From Euryodendron excelsum (taxonomy: Eukaryota > Streptophyta > Magnoliopsida > Ericales > Pentaphylacaceae), in assembly GCA_033060915.1 (NCBI GenBank), contig CM065392.1, positions 4,785,501-4,849,500 of the forward strand: a stretch of DNA of 64,000 bases, written 5' to 3'. A program made the translations under genes and the position numbers. Position 1 is the stretch's first letter, and each line of letters begins with the position of its first letter. The notes beneath the pieces were generated by a model. The model saw nothing but the letters and a program-made list of their open reading frames with translations, had not been told where the DNA came from and made no database searches. Positions 34,201-46,500 of this stretch are shown here, one piece after another.

Positions 34201-34855
34201 ATTTCTTAATTCATTGTAAGCAGTCTTTTGTAGCTTCAATTTGCAATGTGAACAGATTGAATTATTCATTTGCATTGGACATATTGATGTTCATTCCCTT
34301 TATTCAACAAACTTAATGAAGAGACTGTATTTCATTCTTCAATATATTTGGTAGAAAGCATGGTTCACACTTCTCTTTGACAACATACTCTCTTAAGTTG
34401 CAGCACACAAAGTGATGATAATAGTAGAGGTCCATTGCAAGTTGCAACCACCATTACCATTTCTATAGAGATAAAATGGGACTGAAAAGCCTATATGTAC
34501 ATAAATATGAAAACCACTAAATGGACTGAGTACTACCACTAAATGGCCCATGACTCATTTTCATGCCTTTACAACTAATACTGTTTCATACTTCTGCTTC
34601 CTTATCTTCTGCTTCCGCTTCCTGTTCTGAAAACTACGGATACAACTGGATCTTAATTTTATAACAAGCAAAGTTTAACTTCCATTGCATTTGAGTTTTC
34701 AAATGCAGATTGGTCCAAATGATTCCTCCAATGCTATGAGCAATTGGTTTTGCTTCCAAGTTACAATACCACTGCTGATAAGGAAGATGACATTAAACAC
34801 CACAAAAAAAAAAAAGTATAATTCAGAAAATGTATCACACTAGACTTCATTATGA
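34201..34855. other. Intergenic DNA, no gene seen
   Basis: AT-rich, with an A-run at about 34803-34815. No coding or repeat structure was recognised. Confidence 0.4.
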
Positions 34856-35112
34856 GTTTGTTTGGTATCATTTTCATAGTTTTTGTTTTTAATGTTTTCA
34901 AAAAAAAAAAAAAAAAACAGTGTATCTATGAATATACCATTATTTTCATTTTAGTATAAATTTCAGAAATTCAGAAAATAATTTTTTTTCTGCAACCTAA
35001 AACTCGGATATTTTTGGAAAAGTTTTCTTAACACATTTTTAAAAACAATTTTTAAAACGCGGTCTCGGTGATTTTCAGAAAATAGGAACCAAGGCCACAA
35101 TCAAATGCGGCC
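34856..35112. mobile_element. Probable MITE related in style to 7821-8102
   Basis: Left end GTTTGTTTGGTATCATTTTC and right end GATTTTCAGAAAATAGGAACC are roughly inverse. The interior is AT-rich with long A and T runs. No clear target duplication was found. Confidence 0.4.
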
Positions 35113-35609
35113 ATTTTATGAAGTACTCTATAGTATCCTTTCTTCTTTGACCTTATTTTGAGTAGTTTTTCTGTCACATACTTAGTAATTGACTGGATAA
35201 TTGAAGCTTTGACACCCGTGAACCAATCTGATCTTGAACAATGAGAATCTTGAAAACACTTGAATAAAGAATGATGCTATTGAGGTAATTGATGTGGGTA
35301 AATAGTATTTGCAAGTCAGCAGACCCTTTAAAACTCATGTTGATGAGCAACAATTTACTGTTTACCACTCCCATATTTAGGTATTTTTTGGCCACCAAAA
35401 CCATATAAATAGTACCTGAACTCTGAACCAACTAAATGGATGTAACCCAATGAGTACTAGTTTGGCCATGCCTAAACCACCACAACACCTCTTAGCCCAC
35501 GTTTTCTCCCTTTTTTTTGAAGGTAAAAACCCCACGCAATCTGCCGAGTTGGTTAAACTGGGGTGCTTAAACCCACCCGCAGGACCAGAGCACCAGCTGA
35601 GATAGGTTG
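35113..35609. other. Intergenic flank left of the copia element
   Basis: No gene. 35530-35605 contains a tRNA-like phrase 'CTGCCGAGTTGGTTAAACTG' and 'CCAGCTGAGATAGG' that may be a SINE scrap. Confidence 0.35.
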
Positions 35610-35822
35610 TGTTAGAACTATAGGAAGAAATTAGGAAAAAGTTGCGGCTTTAAAGCGTATCAAAAGACACTATCTTTAAAGTGATATTCGTCTCCACTAT
35701 TATTGTTGCTGGGTTATTAGCGAATTATTTCCAAGATACATAAAGTCGCTTTGAATATTGCAGGCAGTAATTCTGAAAAATTCGCTATAAAACTTTCCTA
35801 AGAAAGTAATATTACGAACAAA

Positions 35823-35896
<74 letters not shown>

Positions 35897-36347
35897 CATA
35901 GAGAGTCTGTATATATATTAGGTATCTAACTCTAATATAAATACCTCTATTTATAACAACCAATAGAAGTTTGAAACCATCTCTACGAATCGTTGTGTTG
36001 GATTCAATGGAAATACAACTTTTCAATTTGAAACAGTGGCCGTTTTGCGTTAAAGATCGAAATTCCCAGTATGGCTCGAGCCATCACCAGCATAGCTCGA
36101 GCATCAGAAGCATCTCTTAAGCCAACGTCAAGTCATGTCTTAAGCGTTACTCTCTGAATCTTTGTAGAGAATTTGCAAACACACATGGCGCGAGTCATAC
36201 TCCACATGGCTCGAGCCAAGTTATTCAAGAGAACATTTTCAATAAAAACAAGTTATTTAATCCATTAGATTAACACTCACTACTCTTTAACTCATGTTTA
36301 TCAACCTACTTAACAATAAAAGATATATCATTAAGAAATATCCAATA
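35610..36347 (-). repeat. 3' LTR of the copia element
   Basis: 738 bp. Contains a long (GA)33 run at 35829-35894 where the other LTR has (GA)12, and 'GGCTCGAGCC'-type repeated words. Last base pair of the terminus is mutated (CCAATA instead of CCAACA). Confidence 0.88.
35829..35894. repeat. (GA)33 microsatellite inside the 3' LTR
   Basis: 66 uninterrupted bases of GA. The homologous site in the 5' LTR (42135-42158) has about 12 units, so the tract expanded or contracted after insertion. Confidence 0.95.
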
Positions 36348-36878
36348 ATCCCCCACTTAGTTTGTAATGTTAAGGTTGAAATCCAATACCAATAATATCA
36401 TGCATAAAAGAAGGTGTATTCGACTTGAACCTTCACATAATATAAGTACTTCAAAGCCATAATAAAATCAATGGTGGCCTTAAGCATTAAACCAAGATCC
36501 TTATATGTTAAAGCCGGAAACACCACACATATGGTACTATATACTTTCAACGAGAAGTTCACAAAAATTTATCACTACTATGGCCACTCTGGTTTCATGA
36601 ATATTTACAAAAATAAACTCCAAACTTTTGTTAGAAGCAGTACCACTTCATATGTTCACATAGGTGACGTTTCTTTGTATGTCTCTGTTGCTTGAGACAA
36701 ATGTTATGAACTTCATTAAGAGTAACAATACCCATCCTCAAAACTACAACATCTAACAATCATCTCTTTGGAATAGAGAAAATAATCTAAGTGCTATTAT
36801 AGTCACTTGTTAGTAACTTATTTGTACCCATTGAACTTTTTAAACTAGCTATAGAATTAGCAAAAGGTTGAGTTTCTA

Positions 36879-37166
36879 TTACTGGTGACTTGTAAGAAAG
36901 GGTTTCAACCCCATTCCAATAGATGTGATTTTTATCAATTCTCTCAAAAGACCTTTTGTAAAAGTATCTGCCAAGTTCTTACTTAACCTCACATACATAA
37001 TAGTAATCACACCATCTGAAATCAATTGTCTGACATACTCATGTCTTAGGCTAATATGTTTGGATTTTCCATTATACACCTTACTGTATGTCCTAAACAT
37101 TGTAGCCTCACCATCACAGTGCAAAGAAATGGCTGGCATCGGTTGTGGCCACAACTTTATATCCAA
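36879..37166 (-). pseudogene. Copia RNase H / C-terminal fragment
   Basis: Reads SLHCDGEATMFRTYSKVYNG, then KSKHISLRHEYVRQLI and LSKNLADTFTKGL, the typical end of a plant copia polyprotein (CD..A, KTRHI-like, ADxxTK). In the neighbouring sequence the frame is broken on the upstream side. Confidence 0.85.
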
Positions 37167-37789
37167 TAATAAATTTCTAAGCCATTTTGCCTATTTGCTT
37201 ACAGCAGCTAGAGCTATAAACTCAAATTCCATGGTCGAATGCACAATGCACGTTTGTTTCTTAGATTCCTATGAAACAACTCTTTCCCCAAGAGTAAAAA
37301 TCTAACCAAATGTGGACTTATTATTGTTTGCACCGGTGATCCAACTGGCAACAATATAACCTTCTAGTATAGTTGGAAAACTATAGTAAAATAGTCCTAA
37401 CCCAATAGTTCATTTAAGATATCCAAGGATTCTGCCAATAGCTTTCTAATGCTGTTCACTAGGATTACTCAAATACCTTGAAATTTTACAAACTACAAAG
37501 GTATATCTAGCCTAATGCAATGCATTGCATACATAAAACTACTTATTGCACTAGCATATTCAAGTTGAGCAACAACTCACCCATAATTTTCATGCAATTT
37601 AAGTGAAGGATCATAAGGAGTACTAGCTTCTTTAAATTTCAAATGCTTGAATGTAATAAGTACTTTCTCAATATAATGAGATTGACATAATGCAAAAACC
37701 CCCCACTTGCTTCTTCACTTTTATACCATCAACTTCATTTAAATCTTTCATTTTAAAGCTTGAAGTTAGTTACTTCTTAGTTTCAGTTA

Positions 37790-38338
37790 TACCCTCCATA
37801 TTAGTCCTAATAATTAGCATGTCATCCACATATAGACAAATAATAATACCATAATCATTAGTAAAATTTGAATAAATGCATTTATTGGTATTATTATGAC
37901 CAAAACCATGTGATAAAATAATAATATTAAACTGCTTATGCCAATTTCTTAGGTGCCTATTGAGACCATATCAGGACTTAACTAATTTACAAACTTTCTT
38001 TTCATTGTCAGGCATAACAAACCCTTCAGGTTATTCCATATACACCTTTTCATCAAGATTACCATTGAAAAAGCTGTTTCAACATCCATTTGGTGCACAT
38101 ATAGCCCATTAACCGATGACAATGACATAAGAACTCTAATAGATGTTATTCTAGCAACTGGTGCATATGTATCAAAGTAATTTATGCCTTCGTTTTGCCC
38201 AAAACCTTTGGCTACCAACCTTGCTTTAAAAGTTTGTAATGACCCATCCGTATTGTATTTCCTTCTAAACACCGACTTGTAACCAATCGATTTAGATCCT
38301 GTTGGTAAATCCACTAATACCCATGTATTATTAGACAT
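37790..38338 (-). pseudogene. Copia reverse transcriptase fragments
   Basis: Minus-strand segment 38338-37982 encodes NTWVLVDLPTGSKSIGYKSV, ARLVAKGFGQNEGINYFDTY and APVARITSIRVLMS, the conserved N-terminal RT blocks. A further fragment carries LYVDDMLII, with the catalytic YVDD motif intact at about 37821-37832. The frames are not continuous between these blocks. Confidence 0.9.
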
Positions 38339-38529
38339 GATTTAGTCCATTTCATCATTAGCTGCTTCATTTCAAAATGTAACATCTCTTAAAGCCATAG
38401 CTTCACCAAATGTTTTTGGATCATCCTCTATAGTTAATAAAACATGTATTTTATTCAAAACAGTGATTCTGTTTCCTTCAACAAGAAATACAATATCTTG
38501 AGAAGAATAAAATCAGTACCTAAATCATT

Positions 38530-39240
38530 TTATTTTCTAGCTCTCTTACTCCTAGGTTCAGTAGGTATATTAGAAACACTTCTTCTAGTTATCGAAGATG
38601 GATTATCATAAAAAACTACACTTGGTAAATGAGAAGATTCTATATCGAGATTAGAATCTTTAGAAAATTTATTTTCAAAAAACTCAACATCTTTAGATTC
38701 CACTATAACATTTGAATTCAAATTCAAAAGTCTATAAGCTTTAAAATTTTTTGCATATCCAACAAAAATACTTTTGAGAGCTCTTGGTCCTAACTTAGTT
38801 TATTTTGAATCTGGAACTCTATAAAAAGATAAACAACCTCATTAGGAAAATATTCCCCAGCTCTATCACTATGAAGAATCTTTATCTTCTTTTCCTTTCA
38901 ATTTTCAACCTGCGATTTATAGCATTTAACCATATCAAAAAGATTTATCTTTGCTTTTCATTAAATAAACATAGGTAAACCTAGAATAATCATCAATGAA
39001 AGTAATGAAATATCTATTGCATGCTCTTGTAAAATGTCATTCAATTCATAAACATCGGAATGCACAAGTTGTAATAATTCAAATTTCTATCAACTTTAGG
39101 AAAAAGGTTTCTTTGTCATTTTTGCTTGAATGCATATCTCAAACTTGTCAATATTATCACATGAATAAGAAATCAAATCATGTCTAGACATAAATTTCCA
39201 TTATTTAAAATTCACATGTGCTAAATGACTTGTACCAAAC
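38530..39240 (-). pseudogene. Copia integrase C-terminal and core fragments
   Basis: Broken minus-strand frames include 'CIQAKMTKKPFPK' (H-C zinc region end) and RACNRYFITFIDD-like text at about 38990-39070 with a stop in it, then an acidic stretch before RT. It matches the integrase order of copia elements but has multiple stops. Confidence 0.7.
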
Positions 39241-39242
39241 AG

Positions 39243-40400
39243 TGTTCGAGAATAATCCCAAGCATCGGATGGCTAATTAGTATAACCCAGTGAGTCCGGG
39301 GTTGAGTACATGGGGAAACTTGAAACGTTGATGACAAGATTAACACTCACCTCTCGGAGAACACAAGACTGTTGAATTACTTCTAAAAAAAGATCAAAAA
39401 TTGATTGTGTTTGAAATAGTTTGTTTAACTAAACTAAACTATTGAAAATGATGTTTAATTGAATAAAAGAAAGTTTCGAAACTAATTGTTCCAATCAATT
39501 GCTTCATTTTGAATTCCAATATAGGTTTTTGATGACTCAAATCATTGACTATGCCATGAGTCTTTGATTTAAAAGATTTGGCAATAGAAACATGAACAAT
39601 TTAATATCTAACCCTTGATTGGTAATCAAATTAGAGTCATAGATTCATACAATCGATTTGTGCAATATTTATTCCAAACTAAGGTTTGTGCATAAATGTT
39701 ACCAAACTTAGTAAAAAATCTAAGTTTTCATAAATATATAGAGTTTAATCACCAAGAATTAAGAAGAAGAAGATAAAAATATTAAAACCCTAATTACCTT
39801 CATTGTTCTTCTGAGATCTTCAATCAATCTTCACAATTGATCCTTCGATGGAATTTAACTACTCAAGACCATTATAGATACACAAATATATGTATTAAAT
39901 CATATTAAAACTATGAAATTCGATTACAAAGTATTGAAGAACTATGAAAAGCTTTGTAAAAACTACTCTATATCTCTGTAAAGCTGCTAAGAAAACCTTA
40001 TAAATCGTCAAACTATCAACAACCCTAAAACAGGCTTCATCCCGACTTTTATAAAAGCGAAATCTTCACAATCCCATAAACCGTTCGAACGGTTGGCCAA
40101 GCATTTGAACAGGCGTTTGAACACCCATATAACGTTGCCTTTAATGACTTATTCAAGCCTCAGAACTTTCTAACACTCTTCGAACCTGATTCAAATGGGC
40201 TTTCTTGCTCTCAGAAGTTTCAAACGCTTGCAGTCCTGTTCGAATATTGTTGTACTATTCAAATAGCTTTCCATTACGTTCGAATGCTCGTTCAAACGCA
40301 TTTGGTACCATTCGAACAGCTTTACTTGTTTTGGTTCGAATTTGTCTTTTGTCATCCAGGATTCCCGTTGACATCAAACATACTAAGTTAGAAATGAAAT
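39243..40400. mobile_element. Insertion of uncertain type in the copia integrase region
   Basis: This block shows no copia similarity and separates the LWHAHL..-encoding sequence (about 40425-40530) from the next integrase block (below 39230). It starts TGTTCGAGAATAATCCC and its right part (40080-40340) is rich in TTCGAA/CGTTCGAA words. The boundaries and a target duplication could not be settled; a solo LTR or TRIM-like element is possible. Confidence 0.4.
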
Positions 40401-40693
40401 AGGACTAAAACAATATAAATGATCCTACTCTAGGTCTAACAAGGAACTAGTTAAGGCATAATAATTGCACTTTTGGAGTACAATAACTAAATGAGCATGC
40501 CATAAAGAAATAGAGTCAACAATATAAATAGAACTAGAATATTTATTAATGCTGAGTTTGAACATTCCATCACATGAGTACCATTTCCCAACAAATATCC
40601 CATTCTTAGACAAGATTAACTTGTCTGCCTATAGTATAGCCTTAAAGCTTTTCTCACATAACAAATTTGCAAAAATCAAATTCTTCTTAATAT

Positions 40694-40957
40694 TCAGAAC
40701 ATGGAGTACATTGAGAAGAGTAAGCATTTTTCCAGAAGTGAATTGAAGCTTACAACCCCTCTTCCCAATACTTTAGGCGAATTGGAATTTCCCATCAAGA
40801 CTTCATATTCTTCTGTGGCCTCTTTATACTTTTTAAATTGAGACTTGTCATTACAAACATGAATTTTTGCACCAGAATCAAACCACCAGTCAAAAGACTT
40901 AGTTGTAGTTGCTATATGCAATTTAATAATCATGCCAATTTGCATTTCAGAAATCAT
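40694..40957 (-). pseudogene. Copia protease fragment
   Basis: Encodes WWFDSGAKIHVCNDKSQF with the aspartic-protease triad D-S-G, followed by VLMGNSNSPKVLGRGVVSF, the classic copia protease block. It is separated from gag by frame disruptions in the zinc-knuckle region (about 41040-41090), where the first Cys residues are lost. Confidence 0.85.
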
Positions 40958-41322
40958 AGCAACAAGATCACTAGTTGCTTTCTCAACAAAATTGGCATTG
41001 TTGAAGTTACTAGTGCCTTCTTTTTTTTGCTTCTTTCTGTTTCTGCATTCTCTTTTATAATAACCTTTCTTACCACAATTTAACAGGTCTTATTCTTGTT
41101 GTTGTTATTATTGCTGGCATTGTTGGAATTACTAGCATTATTCCCATCATTATTCCCATCTGGGTGCTTTCTTTTGTTCCCTTCACCATTCTGTTGAAAG
41201 TTGTTATTGTTACTATCAACATAGTTCACTTTAGAGTCAGATTGAATAACCAATCTCTTATCCCCAATTCGAGTCTCTTCTTCAATTCGTAAATGTTTCA
41301 GAATTTGCTCAATAGTGAAATC

Positions 41323-41883
41323 TTATGTTGTGTGCAAAAGTTTCTTCTTATAATCATTCCAAGTAGAAGGGAGTTTGGCAATAATTGCCCTTACTAGCGA
41401 TGACTTAGGAATCACCATTTTCAAATCATGAAGTTTAGTCACTAGGACTTGTAACTCTTGAATTTGATCAAAAGATGAAACATTATCAACCATGCTAAAT
41501 TCAAAAAAATTTAGAATCACAAACTTGTTCGCACCTTGCTTTTCATTGGTGTATTTGAATTGCAGCGCATTCCAGATTTCCTTTGGTGACTTAACGGATG
41601 TGAATATATCATATAAACGATCTAAAATTGTGTTCAGAATATGTCCTCTATAGGCCACTTCATCTTCTTTGCGCTTCTTCTGTTCTACCTTAATCTATTT
41701 GATGTCATCATCCTTTGGTACTAAAATTGGTGCCAAGTTAGGATCCAGAACATATGAGATTTTTAGTGCAGTAAGCAAGAACATCATCTTATCGTGCCAA
41801 TGAGTGAGGTTTGTTCTATTGAATCTGTCCAGTTTCACGAACCCTTGTTTCAGCGCTTTGAAAGCCACTGATCCTGACTCCAT
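41323..41883 (-). pseudogene. Copia gag with one in-frame stop
   Basis: Starts ATG at 41883 (MESGSVAFKALKQGFVKLDR; then NLTHWHDKMMFLLTALKIS) only 21 bases inside the 5' LTR. A TAG ends the first segment at 41695, and the same frame continues with ILNTILDRLYDIFTSVKSPK, EIWNALQFKYTNEKQGANKF and LVTKLHDLKMVIP, the UBN2/gag region. The frame stops again at 41323. Confidence 0.88.
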
Positions 41884-41904
41884 TACGAAATATCACTTTA
41901 AAAT

Positions 41905-42644
41905 TGTTAGAACTATATTGTTTTGGATGGGAGAAATCAAGAAAAGTTATGGCTTTAAGGCGTATCAAAAAAGACTGTCTTTAAAGTGATATTCGTCCCC
42001 ATTAGTATTGCTATTGGGTTACTAGCAAATTACTTCCAGGATATAATAAAGTTACCCCGAATACTGCAAACAACAATTCAGAATAATTAATTATGAAATT
42101 CTCCCATGAAAGTAGTATTACAGACAAATAACTTGAGAGAGAGAGAGAGAGAGAGAGATTGAATCACAAAGAGTCTATATATATATATATATATCAAATA
42201 TCTAACTTTGAAGTAAATACCTCTATTTATAACAACCAATAGAAGTTTGAAACAATCTCCATGAATCGTTGTGTTGGATCCAATGAAAAGACACCTTTTC
42301 AATTTGAAACAGTGGCCGCTTTACGTTAAAGATAGAAATTCCCGGTATGGCTCGAGTCGTCAGAAGCATGGCTCGAGTTAACGTCAAGCCATGCCTCGAG
42401 CGTTGCTCTTTGGCTCGAGCCAATGTCAAGCCATGCCTCAAGCGTTACTCTCTGAATATCTGCAGAGAATCTGCAGACACACATGGCTTGAGTCATACTT
42501 AATACAGCTCTAGTCAACTTGCTCAAGAGCATATTTTCAACAAAACAAGTCATTTGATCTATTAGATTAATACCTACTACTCTCTAACTTATGCTTATCA
42601 ACCTACTTAACAATACAAGGTATATCATTAAGAAATATCCAACA
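41905..42644 (-). repeat. 5' LTR of the copia element
   Basis: 740 bp; TATAAATAG on the minus strand at about 42224-42232 is the likely promoter. Contains (GA)12 and several GGCTCGAGCC/ATGCCTCGAGCG words that form a short tandem array (42345-42440). Confidence 0.88.
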
Positions 42645-42647
42645 GAG

Positions 42648-42735
42648 TGTTACCAGCCGGAGTCGAACACAAGACCATATAACTTTACGGTTTGGTTCTG
42701 TGACTTTTTACTACTGTGCTATCCTGATAGGTTCT
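42648..42735 (-). mobile_element. SINE-like tRNA-derived head
   Basis: On the minus strand 'GATAGCACAGTAGTAAAAAG' resembles a Pol III A box and 'TGTTCGACTCC' about 45 bp later a B box, with tRNA-like spacing. The copia element is inserted directly beyond it. No poly-A tail could be assigned. Confidence 0.4.
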
Positions 42736-43456
42736 TCTTACCCCCACAATTGGTCCTTATTATCCAAAATTTTATCTTTAAATCTTATTCTACAAGTTAA
42801 TTTTCTGGTATATGTTACTCAATTTTGCTTGTATAATGTGATACATTTATCCATTAGTAAGTCAAATGACGCTCGTAGTTTGGGATCATTTGCAAGAATT
42901 CTATATCAATGGACACAATTTTAAATAGCAAGAACTCTCATTGTTTTTTGTGGCTACTAATACCTGTCAAACGACACAAATTAAATAAATCAAGGTGTGA
43001 CTGAGCTCCATAATTCACCTAACATTAAAGCAAAATTCCTTAATATGGAAAATTTGAACTACCTTTCACAATCAAATAGCTTGTAAGTTGCTAGATAATG
43101 GACCTATCTGAGAGACCTATAAATATAAAACACCCCTTCCTTCTCTTCAGAAGGCATGGTTGGATAATCCATTCTTACTCCTCCAGTGGCCAGCTATCAT
43201 TCATCTAAGACATAAGATTTACTTGGTTTATGTGGACAATGCCGCTGCAAAAGCTCGAGAGAATAGATGGTCAAAGACCTAGACAGCCTGTGGCCAAAAA
43301 GAAAAGAAAAAGACAAGGAATGGGACATATGGTTTAAGAGTCATTCAAAGTGTAGCCAATTTAGAAACTTTCTAATCATGTTGGATTTCTTAATCAATAA
43401 AATTAAACAAATTTCGTTGCAATACACAGCAGTAGGACCACATTCTCCTCTATAAG

Positions 43457-43508
<52 letters not shown>

Positions 43509-43549
43509 ATATATATAGGAATGAGTCCATTTCATTGGAGAATGATAGG
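42736..43549. other. Intergenic DNA with (AC)n microsatellite
   Basis: Nothing coding is seen. A 45-bp perfect AC tract at 43459-43503 is followed by a short AT run. Confidence 0.5.
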
Positions 43550-46500
43550 TGTCGCGCCCCGATTTTTGGGGGTCCAAGGTCCTTTCGGCTCGGAGACCTT
43601 AAAGCACGGAACTCTGTTACTAGAACTCATCCTCCTAGAAAGACAAGTGTGACTAGGTTTGAAAATTTGTTTGACTAAGGGCTTTTTAGAAAAATAGGAG
43701 TCACCACCTAACTTGATTAAGGTGAGTTAGGACACCTAAAACTAAGTGTTAATTCGAAAATTAAACTTAGGGTCTTTGGAAAAAGTTTCAAAAACTCCCT
43801 CAAGAGAGGATTTTTTTAAGAAAATAGGTTGTTTGGCAACCTTTGGAAAGATTTAAGCCCTTTCGAAAAATAACTCCATTTTGGTAATTTGGAAACAAAA
43901 ATCTATGGTTCGAGGGTTGGTTACATGTAGGGAAGATATCTTAAGATCATCACCCTATCTCGCCCTTTCGGTACCTACATGTCTAATCACCCTTGGTTTA
44001 TTCACTAGAATAACTGGTTACCATTGCCCATTTCATATCCACTTTAGAATTTTAAAAACGGGGTTTAGTCATCTCTTTTCGGATGGATGATGCATGATGC
44101 AAGTTTTTGGAAGAAGTCTGAAAATAATGGGGGTTTTAAAAGGGTTTGGAATAGAAACTTTGAATTAATTGGAATTTTTGAAAAAAGGATTTGGAGTTGA
44201 AATAAAAGTTATGATCGCACCATTTTAGGTTGCCTACGTATCTCATTTGGCGAAAATCAGGTCATTTGTAGTTCGGGTAGGAGCCCGATGAAAAATAGAC
44301 GCATTAGGGCCTTTGGAAGGTTTGAAGACATTTTGGGGTCTTTGAAAAAGTTGAAGATACTTTGAGGTCTTTGGAAGAATTTAAGACACTTGTAGGTCTT
44401 TGGAAAAGTTTAAGACACTTTGAAGTCTTTGAAAAAGTTTTAAGACACTTTGAGGTATTCGGAAAAGTTTTAAGACGATTTGAGGTCTTTGGAAGAGTTT
44501 GACTTGAAATTGGATGGTGAAGTGTTTTGAAAATGTTAATGGATCAACTTAAGGAAGTTTTGGAAAAAATGCTTTGGCATGACTCAAGAAAACTTGAAAG
44601 TATTTTTGACGTTTTGTTTTGAAAACCTGAGAGGCATGCTTTGATGAATTAACTTTTGAAAGGGGTTTTTGGAAATGGCTAAGAGTTTGAAATCCTAATA
44701 TGGACAACCTTAGAGGTTGTTCTTGATTTATCACTTGTCCTTGGAATCCCTAACCATGAGAGGACTAGGGACACCTTAGGTTTGTGACCTTTTAAAAACA
44801 TTTTTGGAAATGCTTTGAGTGTAAGAATATTAGAAGAGTTCATGGAGTTGGTTTTTTGAAATCAAGGGAATAGGAGATTTTGAAAAATTGCGTTATGAGA
44901 ATAGTTTGAAATTGAGTGCTCATTTTAAAAAGGGTTCAAGAGTTGGAATCTTGAAGTATACTAACCTAGGTTGGGTTGGCCTAGGGTTAGGGGTGACCTA
45001 AGGTTAACTAACTAGGGTAGGTTTAACCTAAGATTAGGATGACTTAGGGTTAGGTAACTAGGGTCGAGTTAACCTAGGGTGAGGTAACTAGGGTTAAGTT
45101 AACCTATGGTTGGTCATCTAGGGTCAAGTTAACCTAGGGTGAGGTAACTAGGGTCAAGTTAACCTAGGGTTGATCAACTAGGATCAAGTTAACCTAGGGT
45201 TAGGTAACTAGGGTCAAGTTAACCTAGGGTTGATCAACTAGGGTCAAGTTAACCTAGGGTTAGGTGGGAAGATGGTTTTGAAAGGTTGTTTGATGCATGT
45301 TTGGAAAGAGCTTTGAAAAACAAAACATGTCATGCAATGAACTTTGGTAGGGCATCTTTTCAAAGATCATTTTCATGAAAATTTGGTTCAAGTCAAGAGT
45401 ATGGTTTGTATGGGTGGTGTTTGGAGACCATTCCAAGGAAGGCTCCCTTATGGCCATTATAACCATTACCTTGACAAGAGTGGAAGGGGTTCAAAAATCA
45501 ATATGATGATGACAACTTTTTAAGGCACCATTTTTAATATGAAGGTGGAGAGAATGCATTTTTGAAAATCATCTTTTGAGAATGATTTTGAAAACCATTT
45601 TTTCAAGAGAACCATTCCATTAAGAGAGGGTTCATATGGCCAAACAAAAGGGAGACCACTCAAGAGAAGGTTCCTTGGGGCCATTCCAACTACTACACTT
45701 AAAAGAATGAAAATCTTCAAAATTAGAGAATTAGAAAGCATCCTTTATGCAAATTAAAATATCATGATACCAAAATGAGAGTTAGGGGGTTAGTAGGAGG
45801 TCTTTTAAGGCATGATTCATAGGGTTTCATCCTAAGCTTCAAGAAGCCAACTCTTGGAACAATTTTTGAAAAAAATATAGAGTTTGAAAATGACATGAAA
45901 ATAAGAGCAATGTAAGCATTGTAGAACATGACAATAAGCATAAAATGAAGCCAAGCATACAAGACATGATCAAAGTAGTAATATGCAAGGGGTCATGATT
46001 ACATATAAGGCTTTTAGGTTACACCACATAAACAAGGGGCGCCTAGGCCATACCATCTTAAAGTAGGCTAGTGAGAGGTGAGAGGTCTTCCTACACGGTG
46101 GCTCTCACTTGCTCTCCTCGAGGTATGATCTAAGAGCCCTCTTGGCTCAAGCATGCAAGAATGGGGGGTTATAGATGGGGATTAAAATAGAGAATAGCCT
46201 AAGTAGGCTAGGAGGGAGAAGAGAAGAGTGGGGGAAGGCACAAATGGAAAAGGGATATCACCTTTTGCCTTCAACACACTTGTAGTCTTCAATGGATGTC
46301 TTGATTGGAGCTTGAATAACTTCAAGAAGGCTTGAGGGGCTGGAATGGAGTGTGTAATGGTGTATAAGGCCTTGTAGGTGAAGTGTATAGGCTTGAGGGA
46401 GGTAGAATCTAGCCTAAGTGTTGGAGGGGTGGAATATATGTAAGGATTCGAGATTTTGGAGCAGTTTCAGTAAGACTTCGCATCAATTTTAGACCCGAAA

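Larger units (their letters stand above)
35610..42644 (-). mobile_element. Degraded full-length Ty1/copia retrotransposon
   Basis: Two direct LTRs (35610-36347 and 41905-42644; ends TGTTAGAACTATA ... AAATATCCAA(C/T)A) bracket a minus-strand internal region in the copia order gag, protease, integrase, RT, RNase H. A polypurine tract (AAGTGGGGGAT) lies next to the 3' LTR at about 36348-36359 on the minus strand. Many stops and frameshifts, divergent LTRs and an insertion near 39.24-40.4 kb show it is old and dead. The expected flanking duplication is not intact (GGTTG versus GAGTG). Confidence 0.9.

Noticed and set aside
35700..36026. 108-codon ORF with a long Ser-Leu repeat
   Set aside because: Translation of the (GA)33 microsatellite in the copia LTR.
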